Positions 28,501-37,684 of a stretch of 64,000 nucleotides of DNA are shown here, one piece after another (within the stretch, counting starts at the first letter, position 1; each line of letters begins with the position of its first letter). The stretch covers positions 620,001 through 684,000 of the forward strand of contig NZ_CP113065.1 of assembly GCF_026625825.1 (NCBI RefSeq). Reading direction: 5' to 3'. This DNA is from Pseudoxanthomonas sp. SL93 (GTDB taxonomy: Bacteria > Pseudomonadota > Gammaproteobacteria > Xanthomonadales > Xanthomonadaceae). The notes below the pieces were generated by a model, which saw nothing but the letters and a program-made list of their open reading frames with translations, had not been told where the DNA came from and did no database searches. The position numbers and the translations under genes were made by a program.

Positions 28501-29077
28501 AGCCAGCCAGCGCGCCGAGTACCTGGAAGCGCAGAACATCGACCTGACCACCGCGCTGGAAACGCTGGAAGACGCCATCCGCAAGATCGACCGCGAGACC
28601 CGTGGCCGCTTCAAGGACACCTTCGACCGCGTCAACGCCGGCGTGCAGCAGTTGTACCCGCGCCTGTTCGGCGGCGGCCATGCCTACCTGGAACTGACCG
28701 GCGAAGACCTGCTGGATACCGGCGTGGCCATCATGGCGCGCCCGCCCGGCAAGCGCGTGTCCAACATCTCGCTGCTGTCCGGCGGCGAGAAGGCGATGAC
28801 CGCGGTCGCGCTGGTCTTCGCCATCTTCCAGCTCAACCCCGCGCCGTTCTGCCTGCTGGACGAAGTCGATGCACCGCTCGACGAAGCCAACGTGGGCCGC
28901 TTCACCAACATGGTGAAGGAGATGAGCGAGAAGGTGCAGTTCCTGTTCGTCAGCCACAACAAGGCGACCATGGAAGCCGCACACCAGCTCAGTGGCGTTA
29001 CCATGCGCGAGCCCGGTGTCAGCCGACTGGTGTCGGTCGACCTGGAAGAGGCCGCGCGCCTCGCCGGGGCTGCGTGA
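25574..29077 (+). CDS. smc: Chromosome segregation protein SMC
   Basis: A 1167-residue structural maintenance of chromosomes ATPase, core of the SMC-ScpAB complex. The N-terminal head has MRLSTIKLSGFKSFVDPT and Walker A GPNGCGKSN (about 31-39). Long coiled coils flank a hinge at about 510-640 (WENAVEGALGQLIEGVLVDA). The C-terminal head has the signature NISLLSGGEKAMTAVALVFAIF (about 1065-1085) and Walker B PFCLLDEVDAPLDEANVGRF. I chose the ATG at 25574 because the SMC head begins exactly there; the frame is open about 130 codons further upstream with unrelated sequence. The partners scpA and scpB lie at the other end of the window. Confidence 0.97.
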   Translation: MRLSTIKLSGFKSFVDPTVLHLPTNMTGVVGPNGCGKSNIIDAVRWVMGESSASRLRGDSLTDVIFSGSAARKPVSQASVELIFDNSDHTISGEFAAFNEISVRRLVSRDGQSSYYLNGTKCRRRDITDLFLGTGLGPRSYSIIEQGMISQIIEARPEDLRIYLEEAAGISKYKERRKETETRIRHTRENLDRLGDLREEIGKQLEHLKRQAKQAEQYQALQEERRVKDAEWKALEFRGLDGRLQGLREGLSQEETRLQQLIAEQREAERHIETDRLKREESVEALNKAQGEVYQVGSTLARIEQQIQHQRELGDRLKKARDEAHNALQELGQHISGDETRLNVLRESVADAEPQLEQLREDDVFRQDALREAETRLSDWQQRWETHSRESAEASRAGDVERTRVDYLDRQGFEAERRREALASERAGLDLDALAAAFEQLQVQHDTQKESLETLTEQVEARKQGAADVQEQQRATQTELSDVRKRTQEARGRLSSLETLQHAALGQEQGAAMTWLKARGLDNAARVGEKLTVEPGWENAVEGALGQLIEGVLVDAPEALVDALGELGDGRIALVSDDRGDVSFAPTSLAAKVQGPAAIRRLLARLHVAEDLAEARRLQSQLGEGDSVITRHGERLGAGWVRVLRSGAAKQGALLRERDIQTLRGEIETLQAREAELEHRLATLRDQLLAAEQQREDAQRALYMAHRSVSELAGQLQSQQGRVDSTRTRIERIDGEIAQLVETLDASREQAREARMKLEDAVTRMGDLEATRQALEAERRQLVEARDQAREAARASRDAAHALALTLESQRAQIVSLSQALDRMGGQRGQLDSRLEELTLQLNEGDSPVQELEAQRQAALEHRVTADRLLTEARAALDAIDNDLRQYEQTRHQRDEQALAQRERISQRKLDQQALALKAEQLSEAVVAGGFVLQDVINTLPEVADIREWEQAVTQIDGRMRRLEPVNLAAIHEYGEASQRAEYLEAQNIDLTTALETLEDAIRKIDRETRGRFKDTFDRVNAGVQQLYPRLFGGGHAYLELTGEDLLDTGVAIMARPPGKRVSNISLLSGGEKAMTAVALVFAIFQLNPAPFCLLDEVDAPLDEANVGRFTNMVKEMSEKVQFLFVSHNKATMEAAHQLSGVTMREPGVSRLVSVDLEEAARLAGAA

Positions 29078-29141
29078 GCGTGCTTCATATGAGCGTGCTC
29101 CAGGTGAGCGTGATCCATTCCCACTGCCGGAGAAAACACTA

Positions 29142-29876
29142 GTGTCCGACATGGCCATGCTTCGTTTCGGGATCATCATCGCCGGCGCCCTGCTGGTGAT
29201 CGCGATCTTCTTCTTCGGCCGCCCCAAGAAGCCCAGCCAGGGCCGGCGGCTTGAACCCAGTGAGCGCGACAATGCACGCGTCGAGCCCAGCCTGCCGGGC
29301 GACGATGGCGCCGAGCAGGTGCAGGACTACAGCGACGACAACGTCCGCCAGCCGGAACTCGGCCTGGCCGGCGGCACGCCAGTCGCCAATGCCGACAGCG
29401 ACCTGGGCAAGCGTCCCAACCAGGATTTCGACAAGATCGTCTCGCTGTACGTGGCGGCCAAGGCCGGGCACATGCTGCGCGGCGAGGACATCGTGGTCGC
29501 GGCAGAAAAGACGGGCCTGACCTTCGGCCACATGAATGTGTTCCACCGCCTGGTGGAAGGCCACCCCGAGCGCGGCCCGGTCTTCAGCATGGCCAACATC
29601 ATGCAGCCGGGCAGCTTCGACATGGCCAACATCCGCACGCTGGAAACCCCGGCCATCGCCTTCTTCCTGACCCTGCCGGCGCCGATGACCGCGCTGGAAG
29701 CCTGGGAGAAGCTGGTGCCCAACGTCGAGCGCATGGCCGAACTGCTCGGTGGTGTGGTCCTCGACGACAGCCGCAACACCCTCGGCCGCCAGCGCATCCA
29801 GCACATCCGCGAAGAACTGCGCGCCTACGACCGCCAGCATGAAGCGCCGCCGCTGACGAAGGCGCCGCGGTGGTGA
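29142..29876 (+). CDS. zipA: Cell division protein ZipA
   Basis: ZipA anchors the FtsZ ring to the inner membrane. The 244-residue protein has an N-terminal membrane segment (LRFGIIIAGALLVIAIFFFG, about 7-26), a charged linker, and the C-terminal FtsZ-binding domain from about residue 97 (FDKIVSLYVAAKAGHMLRGEDIVVA, HMNVFHRLVEG, VFSMANIMQPGSFDM, ETPAIAFFLTLPAPM). The start is the GTG at 29142, preceded by CGGAGA, giving VSDMAMLRFG, the usual start in this family's Xanthomonad members. It follows smc by 64 bp. ligA, normally next, is displaced by 5.3 kb. Confidence 0.93.
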   Translation: MSDMAMLRFGIIIAGALLVIAIFFFGRPKKPSQGRRLEPSERDNARVEPSLPGDDGAEQVQDYSDDNVRQPELGLAGGTPVANADSDLGKRPNQDFDKIVSLYVAAKAGHMLRGEDIVVAAEKTGLTFGHMNVFHRLVEGHPERGPVFSMANIMQPGSFDMANIRTLETPAIAFFLTLPAPMTALEAWEKLVPNVERMAELLGGVVLDDSRNTLGRQRIQHIREELRAYDRQHEAPPLTKAPRW

Positions 29877-29914
29877 GGGCGAGTTGGCATAGTTTGGCGA
29901 GCAAAGACAACTTG

Positions 29915-30358
29915 ATGCGTAGATTCTTCCTGGTCGGCTTGTTGTTTGTCTCTTATCCCTCTTATGCCAAGGAGCCGACGTCTCTTGGGCAGGGAAGGTA
30001 CATGTTGACGGATCAGAATTTCACGGTCTTCGGGAGCCCTGAGAAGATCGTTGCGAAGTTGACGAGACAGGCCCACGAGTTCTGCAAGGGCCAAACTGGG
30101 AACGAAGCTTACTTGCTGGGTGCAGATGGCTCTGAAGCAGTGCCTGGCGAAGTGCACAGCAGCGGCGTGCTGAAACGTGGTGCGCAGGGGGCAACCGGAA
30201 CCATCCAGTTCCGTTGTGAAATTCCTGAAAAAGAATCCACCAGTTCCAAGCGTGACATTTACACAGAGCTTCCCAAGTTGAAGGCATTGCTCGACTCTGG
30301 AGCCATTACTCAAGCAGAGTACGACGATCAGAAGCGCAAGTTGTTGGAGCAGCAATAG
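29915..30358 (+). CDS. Secreted SHOCT-domain protein
   Basis: A 147-residue exported protein. The ATG at 29915 gives a compact signal peptide MRRFFLVGLLFVSYPSYAKE. The centre has no clear family (YMLTDQNFTVFGSPEKIVAKLTRQA, two cysteines at HEFCKG and FRCEIP that could pair). The C-terminal 30 residues, LPKLKALLDSGAITQAEYDDQKRKLLEQQ, are a typical SHOCT helix pair, a short module thought to help oligomerisation. Its base composition is clearly less GC-rich than zipA before it, suggesting transfer. It marks the left end of the accessory block between zipA and ligA. Confidence 0.8.
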   Translation: MRRFFLVGLLFVSYPSYAKEPTSLGQGRYMLTDQNFTVFGSPEKIVAKLTRQAHEFCKGQTGNEAYLLGADGSEAVPGEVHSSGVLKRGAQGATGTIQFRCEIPEKESTSSKRDIYTELPKLKALLDSGAITQAEYDDQKRKLLEQQ

Positions 30359-30459
30359 CAGATAGGTTGGAATGAGCGAATCCAAATACAGCATCTGCTG
30401 CTGTCTTTCAGATTTACTTAATGAGGGCTTGACGATATTCACGCGTCATAGGCGAGGGT

Positions 30460-30496
30460 GATGGGTATCGTTTCGCTTCACCCATCCTACGGCTAC
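30460..30496 (-). repeat. Single REP-like element, GTAGGATGGGT type
   Basis: Read on the minus strand, this is a hairpin with arms GATGGGT and ACCCATC (30460-30466, 30480-30486) and a GTAG head at 30493-30496. It is a different type from the GTAGGAGCGACGT pairs and occurs singly, in the AT-richer gap before the DUF2200 gene. Confidence 0.6.
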
Positions 30497-30534
30497 CTTA
30501 GATCACTTCAGCGCGTGCTTTTGGAGGAATGACG

Positions 30535-30882
30535 GTGTCTGCCCGCCGCATCTTCACCACCCCCTTCGCCAGCGTCTATCCGCTTTACGTGCAGAAGGCC
30601 GAGCGCAAGGGACGCACCAAGGCGGACGTCGATGAGGTCATCCGCTGGTTGACCGGCTACGACCAGGCGGGGCTTGATCGACAGATCAGCGCCAGGACCG
30701 ACTTCCAGACCTTCTTCGCCGAAGCGCCCCGGCTTCATCCCCATGCGGCTTTGATCAAGGGCATCGTCTGCGGCGTCCGCGTCGAGGACGTGGACGATCC
30801 GTTGATGCAGAAGATCCGCTACCTCGACAAGCTGGTGGATGAGCTGGCGAAGGGGAAGGCGATGGAAAAGATCCTGCGCTGA
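30535..30882 (+). CDS. DUF2200 family protein
   Basis: A 115-residue cytoplasmic protein matching the DUF2200 family: [38 protein letters not shown], then [48 protein letters not shown]. Its function is unknown. The GTG at 30535 is 7 nt after GGAGG (30523-30527); the ATG at 30529 is only 1 nt after it and is less likely. It has no recognised link to its neighbours, though the toxin-like gene follows after 36 bp on the same strand. Confidence 0.85.
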   Translation: MSARRIFTTPFASVYPLYVQKAERKGRTKADVDEVIRWLTGYDQAGLDRQISARTDFQTFFAEAPRLHPHAALIKGIVCGVRVEDVDDPLMQKIRYLDKLVDELAKGKAMEKILR

Positions 30883-30918
30883 CATCGTGTTGGGATGTGG
30901 CGGCTTTACCATGCCCGC

Positions 30919-31305
30919 ATGGACAGAGAACCCGACGTGCCCGTCGCAACACGCCCCATCCATCGCGGCGACATCTTCTGGGTGGCGGCCGATGAATCCC
31001 GTGGCTCGATTCCCGGCGTGCCGCACCCGCATGTCGTCGTGCAGGACGATGTCTTCAACCAGTCGCGCATCTCGACCGTCGTGGTCTGCGCACTCAGCTC
31101 CAACCTCAATCGCGTGTCGGAACCCGGCGTGGTGCTGCTGGATGCGGGCGAGGGCGGGCTGGCACGGCAGAGCGTGGTGATCGCGTCGCAGATATCGTCG
31201 CTCTACAAGCACCGCCTGCAGGACCACATCGGGCGCCTGAGCGACCAGCGGGTGGATCAGGTGATTGCGGCGCTCCGCTTCCTGCAGGCCTCTTTCCTCC
31301 GCTGA
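30919..31305 (+). CDS. MazF/PemK-like endoribonuclease toxin without obvious antitoxin
   Basis: A protein of 128 residues of the PemK/MazF/CcdB-fold family, whose members usually cleave mRNA. It shows RPIHRGDIFWVAADE, the conserved GVPHPHVVVQDDVFNQSR, VVVCALSSNLNRV and SVVIASQISSLYKHRL near the end. An in-frame ATG at 30895 would add eight residues; neither start has a good ribosome site. MazF-type toxins normally sit after a small antitoxin gene, but the gene upstream encodes a DUF2200 protein. It may be a solitary or repurposed member; toxicity is not shown by sequence. Confidence 0.78.
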   Translation: MDREPDVPVATRPIHRGDIFWVAADESRGSIPGVPHPHVVVQDDVFNQSRISTVVVCALSSNLNRVSEPGVVLLDAGEGGLARQSVVIASQISSLYKHRLQDHIGRLSDQRVDQVIAALRFLQASFLR

Positions 31306-31393
31306 GCGCGACATCCGCGCGCCGCACTGCGCGCGCTCCGCATGGCATTCCGACCAGCGGCGGCGGCAAACCCCGCCACTTGCCAGCCATCGC

Positions 31394-31423
31394 TTGACAT
31401 GCAGGTATTCACCTGCATATTAT
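31394..31423 (+). promoter_or_regulatory. Sigma-70 promoter with palindromic operator for the ArsR-type regulator
   Basis: A -35 TTGACA (31394-31399) and -10 TATTAT (31418-31423) are 18 bp apart. A perfect inverted repeat, ATGCAGGT-ATTC-ACCTGCAT (31399-31418), fills the spacer exactly. A repressor bound there would cover the promoter. The regulator gene begins 23 bp after the -10. Confidence 0.85.
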
Positions 31424-31446
31424 CCCGCCGTACACGAAGGTAGCGG

Positions 31447-31761
31447 ATGGACATCGACAAGGTTTTCAAGGCACTGGGCGATCCGACACGGCGGAGGCTG
31501 CTCGACCTGCTGTGCGACAAGAACGGGCAAACGCTCGGGCAACTCTGCGAGCAGCTGGACATGGCGCGGCAATCGGTGACCCAGCACCTCGGCCTGCTCG
31601 AGGCCGCCAACCTGGTGAGCACGGTCTGGCGCGGCCGGGAAAAGCTGCATTTCATCAATCCCGTGCCGCTGCACGACGTCTACGAACGCTGGGTGCGGAA
31701 ATTCGAACGCCAGCGCCTCAGCCTGCTGCACGACCTGAAGAAGGAACTCGAAGGAGAATGA
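31447..31761 (+). CDS. ArsR-family transcriptional regulator
   Basis: A 104-residue winged-helix regulator. The DNA-binding core is clear: VFKALGDPTRRRLLDLLCDKNG, TLGQLCEQLDMARQSVTQHLGLLEAANLVSTVWRGREKLHFIN. It lacks the cysteine metal-binding box of arsenic sensors and belongs to the branch often paired with SRPBCC/AHSA1 proteins. The next gene encodes such a protein. The preceding promoter carries a perfect palindrome, so autorepression is likely. The inducing signal is unknown. Confidence 0.93.
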   Translation: MDIDKVFKALGDPTRRRLLDLLCDKNGQTLGQLCEQLDMARQSVTQHLGLLEAANLVSTVWRGREKLHFINPVPLHDVYERWVRKFERQRLSLLHDLKKELEGE

Positions 31762-31763
31762 GC

Positions 31764-32228
31764 ATGAGCAACGAAAAGACCTGCTTCGTCTACGTGACCT
31801 ACATCCGCTCGACCGCGGAAAAGGTGTTCGAGGCCATCACCCAGCCCGGCATCGCACGGCGTTACTGGGGCCACGAGAACGTCTCCGACTGGCAGCCCGG
31901 CTCGGCCTGGCAGCACGTGCGTGCCAGCGAGCCGCACACGGTGGAACTGGTCGGCAAGGTGGTCGAGAGCGTGCCGCCGACGCGCCTGGTCATCACCTGG
32001 GCGAACGCGTCGCAGGCCGACGATCCCGGCGCCTACAGCCGCGTGACGTTCGACATCGTGCCGTACGAGGACATGGTGCGGCTGACCGTGACGCATGACG
32101 AGCTCGAGGCCGGCAGCGGCATGGCCAACGGCATCCAGAAGGGCTGGCCCATCGTGCTGTCCAGCCTGAAGTCCCTGCTGGAAACCGGGCAGGGCATGGA
32201 CGTCTTCGCCAAGCCGAAGGCCGCGTGA
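31764..32228 (+). CDS. SRPBCC (AHSA1-like) family protein
   Basis: A 154-residue START/Bet v1-like (SRPBCC) protein: FVYVTYIRSTAEKVFEAITQPGIARRYWGHENVSDWQPGSAWQHV, then PTRLVITWA, RVTFDIVPYEDMVRLTVTHDEL and GWPIVLSSLKSLLETG. These small-ligand pocket proteins frequently sit behind ArsR regulators, and their ligand is generally unknown. The ATG at 31764 is 7 nt after AAGGAG (31751-31756); the ATG at 31758, overlapping the arsR stop, is too close to it. The pair forms a two-gene operon. Confidence 0.9.
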   Translation: MSNEKTCFVYVTYIRSTAEKVFEAITQPGIARRYWGHENVSDWQPGSAWQHVRASEPHTVELVGKVVESVPPTRLVITWANASQADDPGAYSRVTFDIVPYEDMVRLTVTHDELEAGSGMANGIQKGWPIVLSSLKSLLETGQGMDVFAKPKAA

Positions 32229-32247
32229 GTCGGAGCGGGGCGAGCCC

Positions 32248-32988
32248 ATGGATATCGGCATCATCGGTGCTGGCAACATCGGCTCCACCCTGGCGCGAAG
32301 GCTTGCCAAGGCAGGCCACGCCGTCCGCATCGCCAACTCACGCGGGCCGGAAACTCTGGCGCGTCTGGCCGAAGCGACCGGTGCACAGGCGGTGTCGTTG
32401 CGCGACGTCGCGCGCGGGGTGGACGTCGTCATCCTTTCGATTCCCTTTGGCCGGCTGCCGGCCTTGAGGGAATGCATCGCCCCCTTGCCGGATGACGTGG
32501 TGGTGGCCGACACCTCCAACTACTTTCCGGTCCGCGACGGACACATCGCCGCCGTTGACGAAGGTCAGGTCGAGAGCCTGTGGGTCTCCTCCCAGATCGG
32601 CCATTCCGTCATCAAGGCGTGGAACAGCCTCCTGGCCGTCAGTCTGCAGGACAACGGCCTGCCCAAAGGGACCGAAGGACGCATCGCGCTGCCCGTGGCG
32701 GGCGACGATCGCGCGGCCAGGCAGCTCGTCATGCGGCTGGTGGAGGACACCGGCTTCGACGCCGTCGATGCCGGTCCGCTTGCCGAGTCGTGGCGGCAGC
32801 AACCCATCACCCGCGCCTACTGCTCGGACCTCACGGCGGACAGGTTGCGGGCCGCCTTGCTCGCGGCCGACCGCGCCCGGGCACCGATCGTGCGCGAGGA
32901 CATGGTGAAGGCGTTCATGGCGCTGGGGGACGCGATCACGACCGACGACGTCGTGCGCCTGCACCGGACGGCCAGCGCCCACGCATGA
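32248..32988 (+). CDS. NADP oxidoreductase, coenzyme F420-dependent-like (NAD-binding)
   Basis: A 246-residue Rossmann-fold protein starting MDIGIIGAGNIGSTLARRLAKAGHAVRIANSR, with a dinucleotide-binding GxGxxG motif and an Arg after beta 2 suggesting NADP(H). It continues with GVDVVILSIPFGRLPAL, VVVADTSNYFP and VKAWNSLLAVSL. The family is that of NADPH-dependent F420 reductase/pyrroline carboxylate reductase-like proteins; in bacteria without F420 its substrate is unknown. It starts 19 bp after the SRPBCC gene and may be cotranscribed. Confidence 0.82.
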   Translation: MDIGIIGAGNIGSTLARRLAKAGHAVRIANSRGPETLARLAEATGAQAVSLRDVARGVDVVILSIPFGRLPALRECIAPLPDDVVVADTSNYFPVRDGHIAAVDEGQVESLWVSSQIGHSVIKAWNSLLAVSLQDNGLPKGTEGRIALPVAGDDRAARQLVMRLVEDTGFDAVDAGPLAESWRQQPITRAYCSDLTADRLRAALLAADRARAPIVREDMVKAFMALGDAITTDDVVRLHRTASAHA

Positions 32989-33016
32989 AACGAACCCATC
33001 CGACCACGGAGTCCAC

Positions 33017-33433
33017 ATGACCCTGTCCTACACCGGCGGCTGTGCGTGCGGCGCGATCCGCTACACCACGCCGCATGCGCCCGTCTTCCAGAACCTCTGC
33101 CAATGCCGCGACTGCCAGCGGCGCAGCGGCACCGGCCATGGCGCCTGGCTGACCTTTCCCGGACGCGAAGCGATGGCCATCACCGGGGAAGCCACGCACT
33201 GGCAGGTCGCGGGCGACAGCGGCAACGCCAAGGTGCATGCCTTCTGTCCCGCCTGCGGAACGCCGGTCTACCTGCTCTTCAAGGCGATGCCGGACATGAT
33301 CGCGGTCGCGGCCGGCAGCCTGGATGATCCCGGTCGCTTCACGCCCGGCGCGCTCACCTACGCGTCCCGTGGGCTGGCCTGGGACACGGTCGATCCGTCG
33401 TTGAAGACGTTCCAACGGATGCCCACGGCATGA
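33017..33433 (+). CDS. GFA family zinc protein
   Basis: A 138-residue GFA/CENP-V-type zinc protein. It has cysteine motifs GGCACGAIRY, NLCQCRDCQRRSGTGHGAW and AFCPACGTPVYLL, which bind two zinc ions in the family. Members were named for glutathione-dependent formaldehyde activation, but most have no proven activity. The stop overlaps the start of the phosphatase-like gene (ATGA). A second, divergent GFA protein is encoded two genes later at 33792. Confidence 0.9.
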   Translation: MTLSYTGGCACGAIRYTTPHAPVFQNLCQCRDCQRRSGTGHGAWLTFPGREAMAITGEATHWQVAGDSGNAKVHAFCPACGTPVYLLFKAMPDMIAVAAGSLDDPGRFTPGALTYASRGLAWDTVDPSLKTFQRMPTA

Positions 33434-33795
33434 TGCAACGCATGGATGCCAGGCCCCGCAACGTCCTCTTCATCTGCACCCAGAACCGCCTGCGCAGCCC
33501 GACGGCGGAGCAGGTGTTTGCGGACTGGCCGGGCATCGAGACGGCGTCCGCCGGATTGGGCAACGATGCGGAAGTCCCGGTCTCGCCCGAACTGCTGGCC
33601 TGGGCGGACCTGGTTTTCGTGATGGAGAAGGTGCACCGTACGCGCCTGTCCGCCAAGTTCGGTCGCCACCTCAACGGCAAGCGGGTGATCTGCCTGGATA
33701 TCCCCGACGACTACGAATTCATGGATACCTTGCTCATCCGGTTGCTCAAGCAGAAGGTGACGCGGTTCCTGCCCACCCATGCGAGCGACGAATGA
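33430..33795 (+). CDS. Low-molecular-weight phosphotyrosine phosphatase-like protein
   Basis: A 121-residue protein with the phosphatase P-loop near its start: NVLFICTQNRLRSPTAEQVFADW contains C-x5-R-S. This resembles the short LMW-PTP branch with CTQN(K/R)LRSPTAE, which includes proteins of unknown substrate. It then has ETASAGLGNDAEVPVSPELLAWADLVFVMEKVHRTRL and ends with VICLDIPDDYEFMD, where the family's general-acid Asp is expected. It overlaps GFA genes at both ends (ATGA), forming a tight three-gene unit. Phosphatase activity is inferred from the P-loop. Confidence 0.85.
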   Translation: MMQRMDARPRNVLFICTQNRLRSPTAEQVFADWPGIETASAGLGNDAEVPVSPELLAWADLVFVMEKVHRTRLSAKFGRHLNGKRVICLDIPDDYEFMDTLLIRLLKQKVTRFLPTHASDE

Positions 33796-34151
33796 ACCGC
33801 CCCCTGCAGACCCACACCGGCCGCTGCCATTGCGGCGCCGTGCGCTTCGAGATCGACACCGATTTCCCCGAACTGACCCGGTGCGACTGTTCCATCTGCC
33901 GCAAGAAGAACGCCTTGATGGTGAAGGTGCACGAAAGCGCCTTCCGCCTGCTGGCCGGCGAAGACGCGCTGACCGACTACCAGTTCCACACCCGCACCGC
34001 CCACCATTACTTCTGCAAGGTGTGCGGAATCTATCCGTTCCACCGCAAGCGCGTGACCCCCGACTACTACGGCATCAACGTCTACTGCCTGGACGACTTC
34101 GATCCCGACGGCATCCCGGTGCGGATGACGGTGGGCGCGGGCATGCCGTGA
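33792..34151 (+). CDS. GFA family zinc protein, second copy
   Basis: A 119-residue protein of the same fold as the one at 33017 but clearly divergent. Its zinc motifs are TGRCHCGAVRFEI, LTRCDCSICRKKNALM and HHYFCKVCGIYPFHRKR. It ends with GINVYCLDDFDPDGIPV. Start overlaps the phosphatase-like gene (ATGA). The arrangement GFA, phosphatase-like, GFA with overlapping reading frames suggests co-translation and perhaps a shared role, which the sequence does not reveal. Confidence 0.88.
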   Translation: MNRPLQTHTGRCHCGAVRFEIDTDFPELTRCDCSICRKKNALMVKVHESAFRLLAGEDALTDYQFHTRTAHHYFCKVCGIYPFHRKRVTPDYYGINVYCLDDFDPDGIPVRMTVGAGMP

Positions 34152-34174
34152 GCACGCTCCGCTAGACTGCGGCC

Positions 34175-34717
34175 ATGTGCCGCTTCGTCACCGCCGTTCT
34201 GCCCGCCAGTGCGCCGATTGCCGCGCTGGATGCGCTTGCGCGTGCGCATGGCAGGCAGCTCCGTCCGCTGGCAAGCCCGTCGGTGCAGGGGCAGCTGGTG
34301 GCCGGCGAGGCCTATTTCCTGACGACGCTCGGCGAATGCGATTGCGGTGGGCCGCTGGGTCGTGGACGTTCTTCGCAGACGACCGACTGGGACGAGAAGG
34401 CGCGCCGACTGGCGCTCAAGGGCTGGAGTCTGGCCAAGGTGGCGCGCGCGCTGGGCCAGAAGCGGGCGCACGCGGACGCGGATGCCGGGGCGGAGGCGCG
34501 ACGCGTCGACGAGGCGATGGCGACGTGGGTGGCCTACATCAAGAACATGCTGCAGTCCGGCCATGTGCGTGAACTCGGCCTGCTGCTCCACCAGTACCGC
34601 GGTCCGCTGGACGAAGACGTGACCCTCCGCGAACGCCGCCGCGTCAAAGTGACCGCAGCGCTGCCCGAGGTCCTGCGCGACCTGGACGAGGACGTGCTGT
34701 ATCTGTTCCACGCCTGA
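34175..34717 (+). CDS. Hypothetical protein with CxCGGPLG motif
   Basis: A 180-residue predicted cytoplasmic protein I cannot place in a named family. It starts MCRFVTAVLPASAPIAAL and has a short glycine/cysteine motif GECDCGGPLGRG near residue 55. A helical middle follows (WDEKARRLALKGWSLAKVARALGQKRAH, then VDEAMATWVAYIKNML), ending EVLRDLDEDVLYLFHA. Its frame shows normal codon bias and a clear ATG, and it follows the GFA gene by 23 bp on the same strand. The CDC pair might bind metal. It is the last gene before the 21-bp array. Confidence 0.6.
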   Translation: MCRFVTAVLPASAPIAALDALARAHGRQLRPLASPSVQGQLVAGEAYFLTTLGECDCGGPLGRGRSSQTTDWDEKARRLALKGWSLAKVARALGQKRAHADADAGAEARRVDEAMATWVAYIKNMLQSGHVRELGLLLHQYRGPLDEDVTLRERRRVKVTAALPEVLRDLDEDVLYLFHA

Positions 34718-34762
34718 TCTGACCCGCATCGGGCGTTCCACGGGCCGTGTCTCTCACACTTG

Positions 34763-35093
34763 CCATCGGGAGATGGCACTCGGAGCTCCATCAATGGAGC
34801 TCGGAGCCCCATCGGCCGGGCTCGGAATCCCATCGATCGAGCACGCGAGCCCCGTCGATGGCTTCCTGAGCTCCATCGACGGCTTTCGGAGCTCCATCGA
34901 TCACATTCCGAGCTCGATCGATGGAGCACGTCAGCCCCATCGATCACATTCCGAATGCCATCGATGGCTTCCTGAGCCCTATCGATCGGGCTTTGAGAGC
35001 CATCGATGGCACTCAGAGGGCCATCGATGGAGCAGGTGAGCCTTGCGGTTGGGATTCCGAGCTCCATCGATGGAGCTCCGAGGGCGATCGGCC
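34763..35093. repeat. Degenerate 21-bp-period tandem array of CCATCGATGG-type palindromes
   Basis: About 15 units recur, with the core A of CCATCGAT found near 34790, 34811, 34832, 34875, 34896, 34917, 34939, 34960, 34981, 35002, 35023, 35066 and 35087. Spacings are 21 or 22 bp, about two helical turns. Units carry GAGC/GCTC flanks; the one at 35059-35078 is a perfect 20-bp palindrome, GAGCTCCATCGATGGAGCTC, and the first has one mismatch. The array fills most of the 476-bp gap between the last accessory gene and ligA. Open frames through it encode only 7-residue repeats because 21 is a multiple of three. Confidence 0.85.
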
Positions 35094-35184
35094 GCCAGCG
35101 GACCCGGCAACGCCACGCGACGGAGGGCAGGGACCGTCCCCCACCCGCCGGCGTTGCGCCTTCCCTCACGGCGCGGGGCTTTAG

Positions 35185-37536
<2,352 letters not shown>

Positions 37537-37554
37537 GGAGGCGCCCGCTCCCCT

Positions 37555-37672
37555 GTAGGAGCGACGTAAGTCGCGACCGCACGCCGACAGTGCCATGGAC
37601 CTTCAACAGAAGCGCGGTGAGGACGCTGCACGGGAGGCGAGGTCTTCCGGTCGCGACTTACGTCGCTCCTAC
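37555..37672. repeat. Inverted REP pair (GTAGGAGCGACGT type)
   Basis: GTAGGAGCGACGTAAGTCGC begins at 37555 and its inverted copy ends at 37672 (ACGTCGCTCCTAC). The two arms are nearly perfect complements over 25 bp. It lies between ligA and epmA; the right arm ends 12 bp before the epmA start codon, so a hairpin could interfere with epmA translation. Confidence 0.88.
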
Positions 37673-37684
37673 AAGGTGCATGCG

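Noticed and set aside
34773..35039. An 88-codon open frame across the 21-bp array
   Set aside because: The repeat period is a multiple of three, so several frames stay open by construction. No ribosome site or signal supports translation, and the product is only a 7-residue repeat.
34763..35093. CRISPR array
   Set aside because: Units are contiguous 21-22 bp palindromic repeats with no unique spacers, and there are no cas genes in the window.
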